This document shows positions 27,784-31,912 of a stretch of DNA of 31,912 bases, in pieces (position 1 is the stretch's first letter; every line of letters begins with the position of its first letter). A model generated the notes under the pieces. It had not been told where the DNA came from. It ran no database searches and worked only from the letters and a program-made list of their open reading frames with translations. The translations under genes and the position numbers were made by a program. Source of the DNA: Chara braunii (Eukaryota > Streptophyta > Charophyceae > Charales > Characeae); the NCBI GenBank assembly GCA_003427395.1, contig BFEA01000382.1, forward strand, positions 822,983 to 854,894, read 5' to 3'.

Positions 27784-27966
27784 GAGATGCCTCCCCTTCT
27801 TTTCTCTTCTTCCTCTTCTTCCTCTCCTTCACCGCCCTCTCCTCCATCCCCCTTCTTTTTCTTCCCCCTTCTTCTTCTTCTTCTTCTTCTTCTTCTTCTT
27901 CTTCTTCTTTTTCCCCTTCTTCTTTCTCTTCTACTTCTTCTTCTTCTCCTCCCTCTTTTTCTACTC
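27784..27966. repeat. CTT-rich microsatellite
   Basis: Imperfect CTT/CCT runs with a near-perfect (TTC)n core at about 27870-27910. Poly-Ser, poly-Phe, poly-Leu and poly-Arg ORFs here are artefacts. Confidence 0.95.
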
Positions 27967-30295
27967 ATTCCCCCTTGTGTATGTGAGCTCATGTGAATAA
28001 TTTTCTCTCTCATTCTTCATCTTTCACTTGTTCTCTCACTTGGGTGTGAATCGCAACTTCTATATTGGTGTAGTGTAGTGTTTGAGTAGTATAATGTGCT
28101 TGTTTTGTCCATTCTACCTCTCCCATTTGAATCGCAACTTTCCCCCTTGTGTATGTGAGCTCATGTGAGTGATTTTCTCTCCCATTCTTCATCTTTCACT
28201 TGTTCTCTCACTAAGGTGTGAATCGCAACTTCTATCTTCATATATTCTAGTGTTGGGGTAGTGTAATGTGCTTATTTTGTCCATTCTATCTCTCTCATGT
28301 GAATCGCAACTTTCCCCCTTCTGTATGTGAGCTCATGTGAGTTATTTTCTCTCTTATTCTTCATCTTTCACTTGTTCTCTCACTTGGGTGTGAATCGCAA
28401 CTTATATCTTGGTGTAGTGTAGTGTTGGAGTAGTGTAATGTGCTTGTTTTGTCCATTCTANTTTCACTTGTTCTCTCACTTGGGTGTGAATCGCAACTTA
28501 TATCTTGGTGTAGTGTAGTGTTGGAGTAGTGTAATGTGCTTGTTTTGTCCATTCTACCTCTCCCATGTGAATCGCAACTTTCCCTCTTGTGTATGTGAGC
28601 TCATGTGAGTGATTTTCTCTCTCATTCTTCATCTTTCACTTATTCTCTCACTTGGGTGTGAACCCCAACTTATATCTTGGTGTAGTTTCGTGTTTGAGTA
28701 GTGTAATGTACTTGTTTTGTCTACTCTACCTCTCCCATGTGAATCGCAATTTTCCCCCTTGTGTATGTGAGCTCATGTGAGTGAGTTTCTCTTTCATTTT
28801 TCATCTTTTACTTGTTCTTTCACATGGGTGTGAATCACAACTTATATATTGGTGTAGTGTAGTGTTTGGGTAGTGTAATGTGCATGTTTTATCTACTCTA
28901 CCTCTCCCATCTGAATCGCACCTTCTCCCTTGTGTATGTGAGCTCATGTGAATGATTTTCTCTCTCATTCTTCATCTTTCACTTGTTCTTTCACTTGGGT
29001 GTGAATCGCAACTTATATCTTGGTGTAGTGTAGTGTTTGAGTATTGTAATGTGCTTGTTTTGTCTACTCTACCTCTCCGATGTGAATCGCAACTTTCCCC
29101 CTTGTGTATAAGAGCTCATGTGAGTGATTTTCTCTCCCATTCTTCATCTTTCACTTGTTCTTTCACTTGGGTGTGAATCGCAGCTTATATCTTGGTGTAG
29201 TGTAGTTTTTGGGTAGTGTAATGTGCTTGTTTTGTCTACTCTACCTCTCCCATGTGAATCCCAACTTTCCCCCTTGTGTATAAGAGCTCATGTGAGTGAT
29301 TTTCTCTCACGTTCTTCATCTTTCACTTGTTCTTTCACTTGGGTGTGAATCGCAACTTCTACTTTGGTGTAGTGTAGTGTTTGGGTAGTGTAATATGCTT
29401 GTTTTGTTTATTCTACCTCTCCCATGTGAATCGCAACTTTCCCCCTTGTGTTTGTGAGCTTCTGTGAGTGATTTCCTCTCTCATTCTTCATCTTTCACTT
29501 GTTCTCTCACTTGGGTGTGAATCGCAACGTATATCTTGGTGTAGTGTAGGGTTTGAGTAGTGTAATGTGCTTGTTTTGTCTACTCTACCTCTCCCACGTG
29601 AATCGCAACTTTCCCCCTTGTGTATGTGAGCTCATGTGAGTGATTTTCTCTCTCATTCTTCATATTTCACTTGTTCTCTCACTTGGGTGTGAATCGCAAT
29701 TTCTATCTTCATGTATTCTAGTGTTGGGGTAGTGTAATGTGCTTGTTTTGTCCATTCTACTTCTCCCATGTGAATCGTAATTTTCCCCCTTGTGTATGCG
29801 AGCTCATGTGAGTGATTTTCTCTCTCATCCTTCATCTTTCACTTGTTCTTTCACTTGGGTGTGAATCGCAACTTCTATCTTGGTGTAGTGTAGTGTCCAA
29901 GTAGTGTAGTATGCTTATTTTGTCTATTCTGCCTCTCCCATGTGCAACGCAACTTTCCCCCTTGTGTATGTGAGCTCATGCGAGTACTTCTCTCTCTCAT
30001 TCTTCGTCTTTCGCTTGTCCTTTCACTTGGGTGTGAGTCACAACTTCTATAATGATGTCATCTAATGTTTGGATAGTGCGGATTGGCTGTTTAGTCTGAT
30101 TTTTGATCCCCATGTGCAGCGCAACTTTCCCCCTTATGTATGTGAGCCCATGTGTGTGTCTTTCCTCTACCGCTCTCCTTGTTTTCGCCCGATTCTTCGC
30201 TTGGTTGGGGTCCGCAACCTCAATCTTGATGCAGTCTAGTGTTTTGAAATAGTAGAGAATGCTGGCATTGTCTGCCTTTTCATCCTAGGGTAAAC
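27966..30295. repeat. 172-bp satellite, about 13 monomers
   Basis: A landmark (CCCCCTTGTGTATGTGAGC or close) recurs at 27970, 28142, 28314, 28582, 28754, 28926, 29097, 29269, 29441, 29613, 29785, 29957 and 30129. Spacing is 172 bp throughout except one 171 and one 268; the latter is 172 plus a 96-bp artefact at the N (28461). Monomers contain ATTCTTCATCTTTCACTTGT, GGGTGTGAATCGCAACTT and TCTACCTCTCCCATGTGAAT. The last two monomers are the most diverged. No coding function; short minus-strand frames are repeated by the monomer. Confidence 0.95.
28366..28556. other. Exact 95-bp duplication around a single N (likely assembly artefact)
   Basis: 28366-28460 and 28462-28556 are identical at all 95 positions and flank the lone N at 28461. 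Removing one copy plus the N restores the 172-bp register. Confidence 0.9.
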
Positions 30296-31171
30296 TGCTG
30301 ATTCCTCTTCTTACTCTAAACGAGATACTGCTTGATTCCACCCCCCCCGTGTTCTATTCGAACGCGGTAATTGGAGAAGTTGGTAGGCTGCTGATTTCCA
30401 GCAGCATGAGTTGTTGCTGTGTTTTTTTTACTGAGTAGCTGTAGGGTTGTGACTGCTGCTAAGATCTGGCCACCGCAGACTAGTACCACGGAGGAAACGA
30501 TAAGGTGACCACCCGCCGGTGCAAGTACCGCTCGGAAACCGCAAACGGACCGGTGTGCCCGACGGTGCGTCGACAACAGTGATGCCAAGACATGGCATTG
30601 AGGTCTGAGAATTCTCAGACCTCATGTTCTCAGTTTAAAGAGGTGGCCTGCACACCCTGCAGGCCATCGGAGTTCGTTTTCTGAAAAAAATCACCCCATA
30701 ACCAGCAGACGCCTGAAACGGGCAACTTGACCCAAACGACGTCAGAATGAAACAAACTTTTGTGGAGGTCTTCCCTGTGATACAGTTCGACAGTTCACCG
30801 AATTTTGGATGATTCTGAAGTCGTTTGGGGTAGGAAACGCAGGGCTGAGTATCCTGAATTTTCCCCTTTGGCAGAAAACAACAAAAACGGTAAAATTACC
30901 GTAATCCACAAACCTGCAAATTCTATGTTTTTCTACCAACTTGGCCTGCTGCAAAGTCTGAGTTTTTGGCATGCTAGCTGTAGAATGAAGTGTTGTGGAC
31001 TGTGTTTTGCCCCGGAGGCTAGGGGGTATGGCGGACAACAGGGCCAGACACTCAGGTAGGGGACGACGCGGGACCAAGGTCACTTTGCACCCCGTCGCCT
31101 CCTTCATCATCCCCCTCACCCCTCCACTGCAGCTACCCACCATCTCCAGATGTCCAAAGGACAACGCAGAA
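30296..31171. other. Unassigned DNA between two tandem arrays
   Basis: Open frames (for example minus 30742-31182 and plus 30995-31273) show no domain and partly read into the minisatellite. It contains a perfect palindrome at 30599-30624. No gene called. Confidence 0.4.
30599..30624. repeat. 26-bp perfect palindrome
   Basis: Two 13-bp arms (TGAGGTCTGAGAA and its complement) with no spacer, centred on GAATTC. It could form a cruciform or bind a dimeric protein; no function shown. Confidence 0.9.
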
Positions 31172-31912
31172 ATACCTTGCACCTTCCTCTTCCACCTTCA
31201 CCTACACCCATCCACCATACCCAAACACCTTGCACCTCCTTCCTCCACCTTCACCTACGCACATCCGCCATAGCCAACCACCTTGCACCTTCCTCCTCCA
31301 CCTCCACCTACACCCATCCACCATAGCCAAGCACCTTGCACCTCCTCCCTCCACCCTCACCTACACCCATCCGCCATAGCCAACCACCTTGCACCTTCCT
31401 CCTCAACCTCCACCTACACCCATCCACCATAGCCAAGAACCTTGCACCTTCCTCCTCCACCTCCACCTACACCCATCCACTATAGCCAAACACCTTGCAC
31501 CTTCCTCCTCCACCTCCACCTACATCCATCCACCATAGCCAAGCACCTTGCACCTTCGCCCTCCACCTTCACTTGCACCCATTCGCCATAGCCAACCACT
31601 TTGCACCTTCCTCCTCCACCTCCACCTACACCCATCCACCATAGCCAAGCACCTTGGACCTTCGCCCTCCACCTTCACCTACACCCATCCGCCATAGCCA
31701 ACCACCTTGCACCTTCCTCCTCCAGCTCCACCTACACCCATCCACCATAGCCAAGCACCTTGCACCTTCGCCCTCCACCTTCACCTACACCCATCCGCCA
31801 TATCCAACCGCCTTGCGCCTTCCTCCTCCACCTCCACCTACACCCATCCACCATAGCCAAGCACCTTGCACCATCGCCCTCCACCTTCACCCACACCCAT
31901 CCGCCATGACCA
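31172..31912. repeat. 53-bp minisatellite, 14 units, continues past window
   Basis: Units begin CACCTTGCACCTTC at 31226, 31279, 31332, 31385, 31438, 31491, 31544, 31597, 31650, 31703, 31756, 31809 and 31862, all exactly 53 bp apart; an earlier diverged unit starts near 31173. Two variants exist: one with CCACCATAGCCAAG, the other with CCGCCATAGCCAAC. They mostly alternate, giving a 106-bp higher-order unit. Confidence 0.95.

Noticed and set aside
27363-28013. Arg- and Ser-rich ORFs of up to 216 codons
   Set aside because: Generated by the CTT/GAA microsatellite and flanking biased sequence; no domain.
27966-30295. CRISPR-like array
   Set aside because: Repeats are full 172-bp tandem monomers without unique spacers, in a eukaryotic setting.
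30742-31273. Open frames of 84-146 codons on both strands
   Set aside because: No recognisable domain; they overlap each other and the minisatellite.
31172-31912. Pro-rich coding repeat
   Set aside because: The 53-bp period is not a multiple of three, so no frame is maintained across units.

Overview
The window looks like repeat-dominated nuclear DNA of a eukaryote, most likely a green plant or streptophyte alga. Evidence: two decayed Ty3/gypsy-type LTR retroelements (one with a primer-binding site matching plant initiator-Met tRNA and a chromodomain-like integrase tail), hAT-like MITEs, microsatellites, a 172-bp satellite and a 53-bp minisatellite. The style suggests a repeat-rich charophyte such as Chara, but the species cannot be proven from the sequence. 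I see no intact host gene, rRNA, tRNA or CRISPR.

Layout. (1) 1-201: right end of a MITE cut by the window edge. (2) 591-6901, minus strand: decayed gag-pol of Ty3-like element 1 (gag with CCHC knuckle, protease, RT, RNase H, integrase with a very basic tail), broken by many frameshifts. (3) 6971-12098, minus strand, directly upstream of that gag: a packed run of small ORFs with no recognised homology. Most are diverged tandem copies of one two-module (A-B) protein of about 215-250 residues; they are preceded by a duplicated pair of ~119-residue proteins. Neighbouring genes abut or overlap (spacing -14 to +7 nt, including ATGA and TGATG junctions). A repeat-bearing ORF with an acidic tail lies further upstream (12710-13248). 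This array is the most novel part of the window. (4) 13881-22973, plus strand: Ty3/gypsy chromovirus-like element 2, with two ~467-bp LTR repeats about 93-94% identical, PBS, gag, protease, RT, RNase H, integrase and chromodomain-like tail, all interrupted by stops and frameshifts. Its leader carries a nested 737-bp MITE with 8-bp target-site duplication. (5) 22974-27780: AT- or purine-rich intergenic DNA with diverged direct duplications, a 51-bp tandem repeat and a TATA-like site. (6) 27784-30295: CTT-rich tract followed by a 172-bp satellite, with an assembly artefact at the N at 28461. (7) 30296-31171: unassigned DNA with a 26-bp perfect palindrome. (8) 31172-31912: 53-bp minisatellite, mostly organised as 106-bp alternating dimers, running off the window.

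Functionally, both retroelements are dead as autonomous units: each has lost protease and/or integrase motif residues and has several breaks. The A-B array shares strand and adjacency with element 1 and may be an unusually large set of pre-gag accessory ORFs of that element. Because no LTRs were found for element 1, this association is inference.
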